64,000 nt of DNA. Source: Paenibacillus sp. LS1 (lineage in GTDB: Bacteria; Bacillota; Bacilli; Paenibacillales; Paenibacillaceae). Where the stretch lies: the NCBI RefSeq assembly GCF_026013365.1, contig NZ_JAPDOE010000007.1:212590-276589 (forward strand), in the 5' to 3' direction. Of the stretch, positions 1-8,364 are shown piece by piece. Below the pieces are notes generated by a model that made no database searches, was not told the origin of the DNA, and was given only the letters and a program-made list of their open reading frames with translations. Made by a program: the position numbers and the translations under genes. The stretch's first letter is position 1. Every line of letters begins with the position of its first letter.

Positions 1-666
1 TGGTCGGCTAGCTAACGCTTCAATTCGATGCTTTTTCACTTGAGAAACAAATGTTTGAGACGCATGCTCGTGATTAATGCTAGCTTCTTTCACGTCTTTC
101 TCCCTGAGCGGCGCAAGTCTATAAAAATGGACGTTGCCTTTTGAGAACTTACACTCCAGATTATATTCCAAGCCACTCGGAAACGCCCCAGTTCTGCAAG
201 CGATTCGGAGGTATAGTCTGGAAACGTCCAGTTGATCCAAAATGTCTTCCAACAAATTGCATAGGACTTGTAGTTGCATGAATCCTTCATCAAAGCTGTC
301 AAACACCAAATATAATTTACTGTTCTGCTCTTGCTTCCAATCCGCATACTTTTCGTTGTTAATGATGCTGTTGTTTAAGAATTGGTCGGTGGTAATCTTT
401 TTTAGATCTACGAAAATTACGTATGAATTTGTATTTTCTAACTGATCTTTCATTTCAACGAAAACGGTGCTTTTACCGCTGCCTGGCTCACCCAGCAAAA
501 TTAGACATTGCTGGTCCTGCAGTTCTGATAACGTCACCAGTTCAGGATGTTGCTGTGCCGTAAAGCTCTCATCTGGGTCAACTAGAAAACCGTCATGCAA
601 AAAAGAGTTGGGATCTATTCCTCTTGGATAACAATAACGGGTCCAATTATATTGAGTCGTGCTCAT
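1..666 (-). CDS. NACHT/STAND-like P-loop NTPase, N-terminal 222 codons (runs off window start)
   Basis: The open frame begins at ATG 666 and stays open to base 1, so only the N-terminal part is visible. Residues 59-66 are a Walker A motif (GEPGSGKS). Residues 118-127 are a hydrophobic strand ending in DSFDE, a Walker B of the type found in NACHT/STAND NTPases. A good AAAGGAG ribosome binding site lies 5 nt upstream. STAND NTPases often act as phage sensors or regulators that oligomerise on ligand binding, but the effector and sensor parts are outside the window, so no specific function is claimed. It lies in the left cargo of the Tn7-like element, next to a HEPN-type gene, which fits a defence role by inference. 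Confidence 0.75.
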   Translation of the reverse strand, partial: MSTTQYNWTRYCYPRGIDPNSFLHDGFLVDPDESFTAQQHPELVTLSELQDQQCLILLGEPGSGKSTVFVEMKDQLENTNSYVIFVDLKKITTDQFLNNSIINNEKYADWKQEQNSKLYLVFDSFDEGFMQLQVLCNLLEDILDQLDVSRLYLRIACRTGAFPSGLEYNLECKFSKGNVHFYRLAPLREKDVKEASINHEHASQTFVSQVKKHRIEALASRP

Positions 667-754
667 AGTAACTCCTTTTTCATATCCATATTCTCAATCA
701 TCATGCTAAGTTTGTATTTCGACAAAAAAATGCTATCTACCTTCAAAAGACAAC

Positions 755-792
755 AAAAAGAAAACCTTGTTCCGCAAGGTTTCTTTTTGTTT
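755..792. terminator. Hairpin terminator, probably bidirectional
   Basis: The arms at 755-769 and 775-789 are AAAAAGAAAACCTTG and CAAGGTTTCTTTTTG around a 5-nt loop. T-rich tracts follow on both strands. It separates the HEPN gene unit from the NACHT-like gene. Confidence 0.7.
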
Positions 793-910
793 AGTATGGT
801 GAATCAAAAAGGAGCAAATGTGGGTGCATCTATAGGACTAATCCAAGTATTGAATTGAAATTGAAATCAATGAAAGACATCGCTTATAAATATAATCATG
901 GTGTCGAATT

Positions 911-1055
911 CTAAAAGTTATTCTTGGTTTGAGTAATTTCGAGATATTCATTATCAAATAGATCCTTATAATGAGCTTTTTGACCACTCATATCTCTAAT
1001 GATCTTACTTACCGGATGACTTGTCGTCATTAGGACCATTATTTTGTTTTGACAT
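911..1055 (-). pseudogene. Small ORF (46 aa if repaired) broken by a 4-bp tandem duplication
   Basis: From ATG 1055 the frame reads MSKQNNGPNDDKSSGK and stops. The duplicated tetranucleotide at 1005-1012 (TTACTTAC on the plus strand) causes this. Removing one copy gives a continuous 46-residue hydrophilic protein ending in ITQTKNNF with a stop at 911-913; 145 minus 4 bases is exactly 47 codons. No convincing ribosome binding site is seen and I do not recognise the product. It lies just downstream of the HEPN gene. It could be a decayed small partner gene or a chance ORF. Confidence 0.35.
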
Positions 1056-1126
1056 TATTTATTTACTGATTCTTTTGATCTAACAGTTACCAATGTCACA
1101 TATAAGTTATATTATATTTATTCATT

Positions 1127-2902
1127 TTATTGCGCATCCATGTGTGCTACACAACCATCACAAAGTCCGTCCTTTTCTTGGTTTAGAGTTTTATCGCATC
1201 TCATACAAAAACCTAGTGTATTTACTCTTCCACAATTCAGGCATTCCCCGGTCTTATATCTTAACGTACTCTCTGCGTCTGAATCTTCCTCACTAAAATA
1301 AACCGAACGGGATTCACAATAACGACAAGGTACACTAGCGATCTGATCTTCTGTGATTTCTGGAAAATCTGAAGATACCAAAGATGAGATGAACTTTTCC
1401 ATTTTAGATAATCCAGATGTGACCTCCCAGTGATCATAAACTAAAGGCATATAATTGGTTTGCTCGTCGTTATACTCTGCTTCTCCATTTGTATAATATA
1501 TATCAAACATTTCCTCTTTATCATTTGTTATCACTTGTAAAGTTATTGTACTTAGTTCCCCTGCAGATGAATTGATATCCGGCAGAACACTCACTTTTAT
1601 ATCATCTCTTGTTATATTATGCTCAATGATGAAGATAATAGCTTCCTCTTTAAGAGTAGTCTCAAAATATGAGATCTCCAAATCGGATCGATAATAAAAC
1701 ATGTCTCTCAGGTGATCAAAAATGGTGCTTAAATGCTCATCGAATTCATAAATAATCTCACTCTCATCAAGAATACGAATACCAGTTGCTTCTTCTATAG
1801 TATCTCTCCAATCATCAGCTTGTTGCCTTTCCATAACTTCTGCTTCAAATCTTATTTCTTCCACGTAACTTGCTGCCTCAGTCTCCGTGTATGCATCAAA
1901 CTTCTCCTCGGCATCTGCGATCAATTTTTGGAGCTCATTCATGCTTTTATTGAACTTATCCCTTAATCTTAAATCTATAAGTTTATTATGAGCTACATGA
2001 TTACGATCTGTCTTAAACTCGCTCCAAAGACCATCAAATTTTCTGAAATCACATGAAAACCATGGAAGAAAATAATCTTCCCAAAAATTTTTATCTACTT
2101 CCATTTGTTCTTTTAATTCCCTTATTAAGGTAGGGTGTAATTTCTCAATTGATTTAGTGTTAAAAAAGATACTGTTCATTAAGTTCTGGAAAATAAAAAG
2201 CCTTTCTTTTTCGTCTCGAGAAAAAACATTTATCGGTTCAGCAAAATCTTCAAATGGATTCAAACCATCAGGATCGCGAAAAAAACTATTTCTCTTGATC
2301 TTATATGTCTTAAAATTCAAAATTCGAGTTAAATCACCTGTATCAATAGACATCAGGTTTGTATGTATATTGTCAAAACTAGGAGTTCGACGTCTGTATT
2401 TGTCACTTCTTTCGTTATATTTATTGATCAAGTCAGCTGGCATATACTTCTCCCACCAGTCCCCCCCGAGCTCAAAGAACATTATACTGTTGATAAGTCT
2501 TCTCAGAGAATTCTCTACATTATGTACTTTCTTATATAATTCTTCGGCAAAAAGTTCAGATTGAGTATCCTCCAACCAAACACATTGCTCCCAGTCATCA
2601 ATCATCAAATCTTTAATTTTTATCTTTAAATCATGTAATTCAAGATTCGATGGATCTTTAGATGGAAGAATAACATCTACTTTAAGTTGGATGGTTTCAT
2701 AAGTAGCAAGGACAGTAAAGTTAACAAAAAAATCCGTTTGCTTGTATTCAAAGGTCGCTTTACGTATTGCCTCTTTATTTGAATAGAACTCTAAACTATT
2801 TGAATTCAAATCTAATTTCACTTTTTCCATAATTTGTTCTGTATAGGAGTAAAAATCAAAGTTACTGCTGTCTTTCTTATTAATCATTACAAACTTTATC
2901 AT
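1127..2902 (-). CDS. HEPN-motif protein with C-terminal zinc ribbons (putative RNase/defence effector)
   Basis: 591 aa; the ATG has an AAAAGGAG site 9 nt upstream. Residues 300-305 are RNHVAH, the Rx4xH signature of HEPN nucleases, in a helical stretch (about 275-340). An earlier helix near 128-142 (VENSLRRLINSIMFF) looks like the first helix of HEPN folds. The C-terminus (about 535-590) has three CxxC pairs plus a further Cys pair, a double zinc ribbon of the kind that binds nucleic acid or protein. HEPN proteins are usually RNases in toxin-antitoxin or abortive-infection systems. The whole family is not recognised. A 59-aa gene starts the unit 39 bp upstream. RNase activity is inferred from the motif alone. 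Confidence 0.55.
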   Translation of the reverse strand: MIKFVMINKKDSSNFDFYSYTEQIMEKVKLDLNSNSLEFYSNKEAIRKATFEYKQTDFFVNFTVLATYETIQLKVDVILPSKDPSNLELHDLKIKIKDLMIDDWEQCVWLEDTQSELFAEELYKKVHNVENSLRRLINSIMFFELGGDWWEKYMPADLINKYNERSDKYRRRTPSFDNIHTNLMSIDTGDLTRILNFKTYKIKRNSFFRDPDGLNPFEDFAEPINVFSRDEKERLFIFQNLMNSIFFNTKSIEKLHPTLIRELKEQMEVDKNFWEDYFLPWFSCDFRKFDGLWSEFKTDRNHVAHNKLIDLRLRDKFNKSMNELQKLIADAEEKFDAYTETEAASYVEEIRFEAEVMERQQADDWRDTIEEATGIRILDESEIIYEFDEHLSTIFDHLRDMFYYRSDLEISYFETTLKEEAIIFIIEHNITRDDIKVSVLPDINSSAGELSTITLQVITNDKEEMFDIYYTNGEAEYNDEQTNYMPLVYDHWEVTSGLSKMEKFISSLVSSDFPEITEDQIASVPCRYCESRSVYFSEEDSDAESTLRYKTGECLNCGRVNTLGFCMRCDKTLNQEKDGLCDGCVAHMDAQ

Positions 2903-2941
2903 CAGCCAATTCTCCTTTTGAAAATATCCAGAATGATTATT

Positions 2942-3121
2942 TTAATCATCATCACAAAACTTTAATTTTCTCTTACAAACATCGCATTCTACTTGAATCA
3001 CAAGACCAATGGCTGTGGGAATAAAAATGTACGAGAACTTCGCCCCTGAAACATCAATAGGTTTACATGAATCCCAATTTTTAATTTGTTCTATCATATC
3101 ATCAGTTATTTCGAATATCAC
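2942..3121 (-). CDS. Small 59-aa protein with CxxC motif, upstream partner of the HEPN gene
   Basis: A GTG start at 3121 is preceded by AGGAG with 8-nt spacing. The 59 residues end in an acidic DDD tail. Near the C-terminus is CDVCKRKLKFC, a possible metal site. The stop is 39 bp before the start of the HEPN/zinc-ribbon gene on the same strand, so the two are probably co-transcribed. By position it could be an antitoxin or accessory subunit. This is inferred from neighbourhood, since I do not recognise the sequence. Confidence 0.5.
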   Translation of the reverse strand: MIFEITDDMIEQIKNWDSCKPIDVSGAKFSYIFIPTAIGLVIQVECDVCKRKLKFCDDD

Positions 3122-3219
3122 CTAATTCACTCCTAATATTGTTATTATCATCTGAGTTTCATTAAAAAACAGATCTAGACAATACATACATTGCTCATTT
3201 AGATTGTTGTAGACTCATA

Positions 3220-4812
3220 TTATCCCATCAAACGCTTACGCTCATGATACTGTTCCGTTGTTTCAATTACCTGCTCAAGCTTCGCACGGCTAAGAGGTAA
3301 TTTTTCTCGTTTAGTGTGAATCATCGTCGTACAATGAAGCTTTTGTACGATTATTGAACGCGATATCCGACGATTGTATTTTGATTTCAATGTAGTAGCT
3401 GCTTTTTCAATATTCTGCGCTAAAATTTCATCTCTTTTTTTCCAATCTACACGTTGGTATGGCACTCTCTTGTCACCATAATTTTTCCTTTGACGCTTAG
3501 GTTTGTGACGAATACTTCGATTAGTACTTGAACAATCCTTAGCTGACTCTGAATAATTCAAGTATTTTTTGACGGTTCCGGGATCAACCCCCAACCTTCT
3601 GGCCTTTTCTCGTAAGCTCAAAGCAGGATTCAGAGATAATTCATTTAATTTCTCCATCCATTCGGCACCTAGCTGCTTAATTCTGCCAACTCGAAAAATA
3701 TCCGTTTCAGATTGATCCGGCCCTCTACGTGAATATATAAAGCCACAGCTACACTGGAACGTGCCAACAGGTTTTGAGGTATCCGAACACCTTGTCACAC
3801 GGACAGATTCAATTACTTTGCTCCCAAAGTGGGATGCTGCTTTGTTTAAGCAGGGCCATGGACCATTACCAAAAGCATTAGCCTTACTGTACTGTTTCTT
3901 CTCCACTAGGTCCCTAGTATTCATATCTAAAAAATACTGCATTAGAATATGCCTTAAAGGATGTGTTGCATGCCGAGGTTTCCTCAACATTTTGTGTAGC
4001 CATGTACACTGGCTACCTATATCTAGAGGGCTGCCTAGATTTCTAAGATAAGCTGAACCATAGAAGGAATTCAACTCGGGAATAAGATCCATAAATCTGA
4101 TGTTTCCTCCAGCAGTTAGAAATCCCATCTCTTGAAGCTTGTATAAGTAGTGTTTTCTGACTGCTTCAAGCCCCAGTGGCTCATAAGTCATTGTTAAAAG
4201 ATCAATAGATCTTTGAGCAATATCAACTTCCTTATTACTTCCTTCGAGAGCGAGCGGAATATTTTCTGGAAGTATAGATTCTAGTGGTATAAACTCATGT
4301 TTCTTTCCTTTTTGTGCATAGTGAATCGAAGAATCTAAAAGGTAACACTGATGTTCAATACACACCGAAACACCAGTTAGTTGATGAGAACGATGCCAGT
4401 AAGCAACACCAACCTTTAAACGATCCGCTGAAACACACTGACCACAGTACCTAAGAAAAAGAGGCCTTTCTACTCCGCTTGGAGGTAGTCCTAGCCACAT
4501 ATAAATAGATTGACAATTGGAGTGTACCAACGTGTAAAATATTCGATTAAATCGAGCTTCTTGAATAAAGGGACGATAATATGGAATTAGCGTGTGATGC
4601 TCCAATAAATACACAATAGGTATTGCCCTCCCTGGTATGTGAGTGTTTAACGTATGAAGATAACCAGAGTAGGCAGTTGTAGCAGAAACATTTGAGTTAG
4701 AAAATAGATCTAATAATGTTTTTCTATTATTTTCATTTCCAGAATTAACATGGTACCTAGCAAAAATGCTGTATAATAATTCATCCGGTAAAGGAGTAGG
4801 AAAGTTGATCAT
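3220..4812 (-). CDS. tnsD: TnsD/TniQ family target-selection protein 1
   Basis: Target selector of a Tn7-like transposon. TnsD-type proteins bind the attachment site and recruit TnsC. From ATG 4812 it is 530 aa, close to the roughly 510 aa of Tn7 TnsD. The TniQ-type N-terminus (FPTPLPDELLYSIFARY) is followed by a zinc site: CGQC at 123-126 and CIEH at 151-154. A C-terminal helix-turn-helix-like stretch follows (LREKARRLGVDPGTVKKYL). An earlier in-frame ATG at 4845 has no ribosome binding site, whereas 4812 follows AGGAAGGAAAAAAGAG. It is the last gene of tnsABCDD. One of the two TnsD proteins presumably recognises the 3' end of glmS; which one cannot be told from sequence alone. Confidence 0.85.
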   Translation of the reverse strand: MINFPTPLPDELLYSIFARYHVNSGNENNRKTLLDLFSNSNVSATTAYSGYLHTLNTHIPGRAIPIVYLLEHHTLIPYYRPFIQEARFNRIFYTLVHSNCQSIYMWLGLPPSGVERPLFLRYCGQCVSADRLKVGVAYWHRSHQLTGVSVCIEHQCYLLDSSIHYAQKGKKHEFIPLESILPENIPLALEGSNKEVDIAQRSIDLLTMTYEPLGLEAVRKHYLYKLQEMGFLTAGGNIRFMDLIPELNSFYGSAYLRNLGSPLDIGSQCTWLHKMLRKPRHATHPLRHILMQYFLDMNTRDLVEKKQYSKANAFGNGPWPCLNKAASHFGSKVIESVRVTRCSDTSKPVGTFQCSCGFIYSRRGPDQSETDIFRVGRIKQLGAEWMEKLNELSLNPALSLREKARRLGVDPGTVKKYLNYSESAKDCSSTNRSIRHKPKRQRKNYGDKRVPYQRVDWKKRDEILAQNIEKAATTLKSKYNRRISRSIIVQKLHCTTMIHTKREKLPLSRAKLEQVIETTEQYHERKRLMG

Positions 4813-4863
4813 GGTCTCTTTTTTCCTTCCTATGTTTGTTTGCATTGCTTAAAGGATAAAAAC

Positions 4864-6627
4864 TCATCTCATATGAGAATTCCTTACTTTATACATTTCA
4901 TCTGTTTCGATATTTGATTCAAGAAGGGCTCTACTACGCGGCAGTAAGGACAAGTTTCGATTGTACTGGATTCTTCTGATTCTTGGGAGGAGTTCAAGAA
5001 TGGAATCTCTAGCGATCCATCTAACCGGATTAGCATTATAAATTGTAACAATTGCTCGCTCTAGTTCAACATAAATTTCACTGTCTAAGATTTCAGTGTT
5101 AATCTCTTTAGCAGATGCTTCTTTTGAAGGAAGATGCATCTCCATCCAATCACTTTCATACTTCATTAGCCAGGAAAATTGAGTTTGTGTATATACAGAA
5201 ATTTGAGATCGAGTTGTGCCAGGACCAAGTGCCCCTATGGTTTCCATGACAACCTCTTTGTATTTTTCTGCTTTATCTGCTTTTTCAAGATTTGCTTCAG
5301 CATAAGCTACTTCTAATCTGACATCCTTTTCATTATCTAAAAGTGCATTTCTTTTTAAATCAACAAAAGGCCTCATGTATTTGTATAATATACTCTTTTT
5401 AATTCCTAGCTCTTCACTAATTTCTGTGTAATTTAATCCTTTATCCCAGTATTCAATTACTTTCTGTACAAATAAAGATCCCCATGTTTCAATAACATAT
5501 TCAGATGTCTCCATTTCATTAAATTTCATCTTTTTAATATAGATACAACCGCAATATGAACATTTAAATTTCCCAGTGACTAATTCATGTACTTGGCGTT
5601 TTATACTGGTAATTACAGGTTTATTATAATAAGTACATACTGGATTGAAACATTGCCAAGGACCCGTGCCAAAAGGGATTTTATTTGAATAAATTTCGGT
5701 TTGACTTAGAAATGATTGTACTGATCCGGAAAAGAATCGCATCAATAGAATGTATATAACAATAAAATTCCCCATGTGACTTTTGTTAAATAAACGTTTT
5801 TCCCTAAACTCCCGAATTAATTTTTCTTCTGATAGACCAAATTTAGATAAACAATTTTCACCGTAGAACTCAGTTAAATTGGATATTATGTCTTTATCTG
5901 AATTAAACTCTCCTCTAAAATCGATATAATTTCGAGCCCCGAGACACATCATAAATTTATAGTATAACAAGTTTATTCCTGTCTCTTTTTCATTCATTAT
6001 TGTTTCAATATCGTCTCGTATTCCTTGATCTATATTTTCAACTCTTACATCCCTATCTATCGGGATATAATGATTACAATAGTTACAATTAAGACTTATT
6101 AACATTTCTTTTCCATCTTTTTGAACCAAACGTTCTCCGCAATGAGTACATACAGAAATGAGTTCTCCACCATGTTTTAAACAGTGGCTTAGAAAAACAA
6201 ATTGATGCATCCTATGAAGATAAACTATCTGATACTGAGTAAAATCTCCCAACATGCATTCAGGACAATATCTTTCCACTTTACTGATTTGAGAATTGAA
6301 TTTTTTGTTCAGTAGTTTTTTTCTTAATGAATATATTTTCATTCCTTGTAATAAATTTTCTTGTTGTATCTTTGTGAGAAAAATCTTAACTACGGGGAAG
6401 AAAGTGTGATTTTCAATGATCTTATCTGTAAAATCTTCTGATACCCCTAATTCTAGTGCTATTTGTGTAAGATTTATGGGATACACCACCTTTTTTGGTG
6501 AATTTCCGCCTAAAAGTTCCATTTTACACTTAGTGAATGTTTTTGCAGATCTCAAATAATACCTATGAAGAATACTACGGAAGTCCTCATCTGGATATGT
6601 TGGTGGGAAATAAATAATCTTCCCCAT
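4864..6627 (-). CDS. tnsD: TnsD/TniQ family target-selection protein 2
   Basis: 587 aa TniQ-type protein with the opening FPPTYPDEDFRSILHRYY. CPEC at 121-124 with CLKH at 149-152 forms the first zinc site. CTHC at 160-163 with CNYC at 181-184 forms an extra ribbon not seen in its neighbour. A helix-turn-helix-like segment (YTEISEELGIKKSILYKYM) lies in the C-terminal half. Its start abuts the tnsC stop (6627/6628), so translation is probably coupled. Sequence identity with the downstream TnsD is low outside the motifs, so the pair looks like two independent target selectors rather than a recent duplication. Confidence 0.85.
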   Translation of the reverse strand: MGKIIYFPPTYPDEDFRSILHRYYLRSAKTFTKCKMELLGGNSPKKVVYPINLTQIALELGVSEDFTDKIIENHTFFPVVKIFLTKIQQENLLQGMKIYSLRKKLLNKKFNSQISKVERYCPECMLGDFTQYQIVYLHRMHQFVFLSHCLKHGGELISVCTHCGERLVQKDGKEMLISLNCNYCNHYIPIDRDVRVENIDQGIRDDIETIMNEKETGINLLYYKFMMCLGARNYIDFRGEFNSDKDIISNLTEFYGENCLSKFGLSEEKLIREFREKRLFNKSHMGNFIVIYILLMRFFSGSVQSFLSQTEIYSNKIPFGTGPWQCFNPVCTYYNKPVITSIKRQVHELVTGKFKCSYCGCIYIKKMKFNEMETSEYVIETWGSLFVQKVIEYWDKGLNYTEISEELGIKKSILYKYMRPFVDLKRNALLDNEKDVRLEVAYAEANLEKADKAEKYKEVVMETIGALGPGTTRSQISVYTQTQFSWLMKYESDWMEMHLPSKEASAKEINTEILDSEIYVELERAIVTIYNANPVRWIARDSILELLPRIRRIQYNRNLSLLPRSRALLESNIETDEMYKVRNSHMR

Positions 6628-8364
6628 CTATTGTTCCTCCTCAATAGCAAATTCAACAAACTCGTCAAATGCTGCGACAAGTCCAGCTAGCTTGAGAGCT
6701 TCATCAATGGTTCTCTCTTGTCTATTAGCCCCATAGGAAATGAAACGTATATCATCTGCATCTAAGGTTCCTTTAGTTTTCATTTTGGCTTTTCGAGGTT
6801 TACTTTCTGTGATCGGATCTACTTTATTTTCTGTTTCTGAGTCTTTATATGCAAGAACCTTCTGCGCGATCAGGGAATACAGAAGTTCTACATCGACTTT
6901 TTCATTTCTATTCTCTAATTCAATCTGCTCTGAAAAAGCCATCGCTTTCTCAGACGTAGTTCCCATCTTCATTGCAAAGGCACATAATTGGTCAATTAAT
7001 ACTTTGCGGTTATTTTGGATTAAAATTAACTTGTGTTCTTCAGAAAGTTGACCGTCAATCGTTATTCGATGCTGAGCATCCATGATATATTTTTTGAAAA
7101 CAATCCAATCGGGCTTCAAATCTTCATATTCATCAGGATCAACTTTCTCCTCTCCCCGTATACGTTCAAATATAGGTTGAACCAGTCGGAAAGTCTTACT
7201 TGCTACCGACTCTAGCATCTCTATAGTGATTGATTCTGTTTCCTCATACAATATTGCATGACACTGAATATGCATAAACAGTTTCACTGCAAAATCGGGA
7301 ATTCCTAAGGTATGATAATACAACGCTGCCTTTAATTCAGGTGTAAGAGGAGTGAATTTTTTGGTGTACTGCAGATCCCAAAGACCTTGTACAAACAAAT
7401 CCCATTCAACGCCATCCTTCATTCGATCTGTTATATTTTCTGCATAACCATCTGGTATCCCCCTCCTTGTGTTTGCCAAAGATGTCTTAAACAGATACAA
7501 CGCTTTAAATGTCCCAATCATAATAATCGGTATCCCAATAGAATTGGTAAGTTCGGTGATGAAATCAATCATTTTTGCTTCTCCACCAGAATGTCCTTTA
7601 TGAATTCGTTGGATTTCGTCAATAACAAGCACACCTAAATTAATTTGACCAGCTACTTTTGACATTCTTTTCGCCAGCACCTCAGCTCGACCATCCTTCT
7701 CCGCAAGATCATCATAATAAGAAGTGCCTAAGAGTTTATCTACGGCAAAATAGAAATTACGACAAAGTGCACCCACAGATTTATTACTTGGGCACTCGAT
7801 ATGAAGCCATAGTACCTGCTTGCAAGCTAAATAGTCTGATTTGTATCTGGTATGGTGAATAACTTGAGGTATTAGACTCAGAACTCTCTCGTAGGATTTA
7901 GATTTCCCCATTCCACTCAACCCTATATCAGCCATCTGTTGAGCTGTTTGAACATTGCCCATTAAATTTTCTCCATATTCATTGGTTCCAGCGGACAATA
8001 TTTTATCTAAGCCAATGGAAAGTTGTCTTTGGTACATGGGACTAATGGGATTTCTAGATTGATATCCAATTTTAATCATTGTGTATAGATTTCTGTATTT
8101 TTCGAAATGGGATACTAGGGGTTGCCAATACATCGGTTTAATTTGTTGGACAAGTTCTAGTCGTTCTTCATCATCAAGTTGAGATAGATCACCTGTAAAT
8201 CGGGGTACCGAATATAAAAGTTGATAAAGTTGCTCTTGAGTTAATCTAGGAGGAATAGCTTCTATGAGTGGATTATTTTGATATGCATCTATGATTTGTG
8301 GATAATACTCTGCCTCTATTTGTCTTCCTTTAAGATATACATATCGATCCGAATTATTGTTCAT
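6628..8364 (-). CDS. tnsC: TnsC AAA+ transposition regulator
   Basis: 578 aa ATPase that links target selector and transposase in Tn7-type systems. Walker A GLSGMGKS is at 148-155 and Walker B LGVLVIDE at 243-250, followed by the IQRIH continuation typical of TnsC/TniB. The start overlaps the end of tnsB by 11 bp, and a GAGAGGCGG site lies 7 nt upstream of the ATG. It is directly followed by a tnsD gene with no gap. Confidence 0.93.
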   Translation of the reverse strand: MNNNSDRYVYLKGRQIEAEYYPQIIDAYQNNPLIEAIPPRLTQEQLYQLLYSVPRFTGDLSQLDDEERLELVQQIKPMYWQPLVSHFEKYRNLYTMIKIGYQSRNPISPMYQRQLSIGLDKILSAGTNEYGENLMGNVQTAQQMADIGLSGMGKSKSYERVLSLIPQVIHHTRYKSDYLACKQVLWLHIECPSNKSVGALCRNFYFAVDKLLGTSYYDDLAEKDGRAEVLAKRMSKVAGQINLGVLVIDEIQRIHKGHSGGEAKMIDFITELTNSIGIPIIMIGTFKALYLFKTSLANTRRGIPDGYAENITDRMKDGVEWDLFVQGLWDLQYTKKFTPLTPELKAALYYHTLGIPDFAVKLFMHIQCHAILYEETESITIEMLESVASKTFRLVQPIFERIRGEEKVDPDEYEDLKPDWIVFKKYIMDAQHRITIDGQLSEEHKLILIQNNRKVLIDQLCAFAMKMGTTSEKAMAFSEQIELENRNEKVDVELLYSLIAQKVLAYKDSETENKVDPITESKPRKAKMKTKGTLDADDIRFISYGANRQERTIDEALKLAGLVAAFDEFVEFAIEEEQ

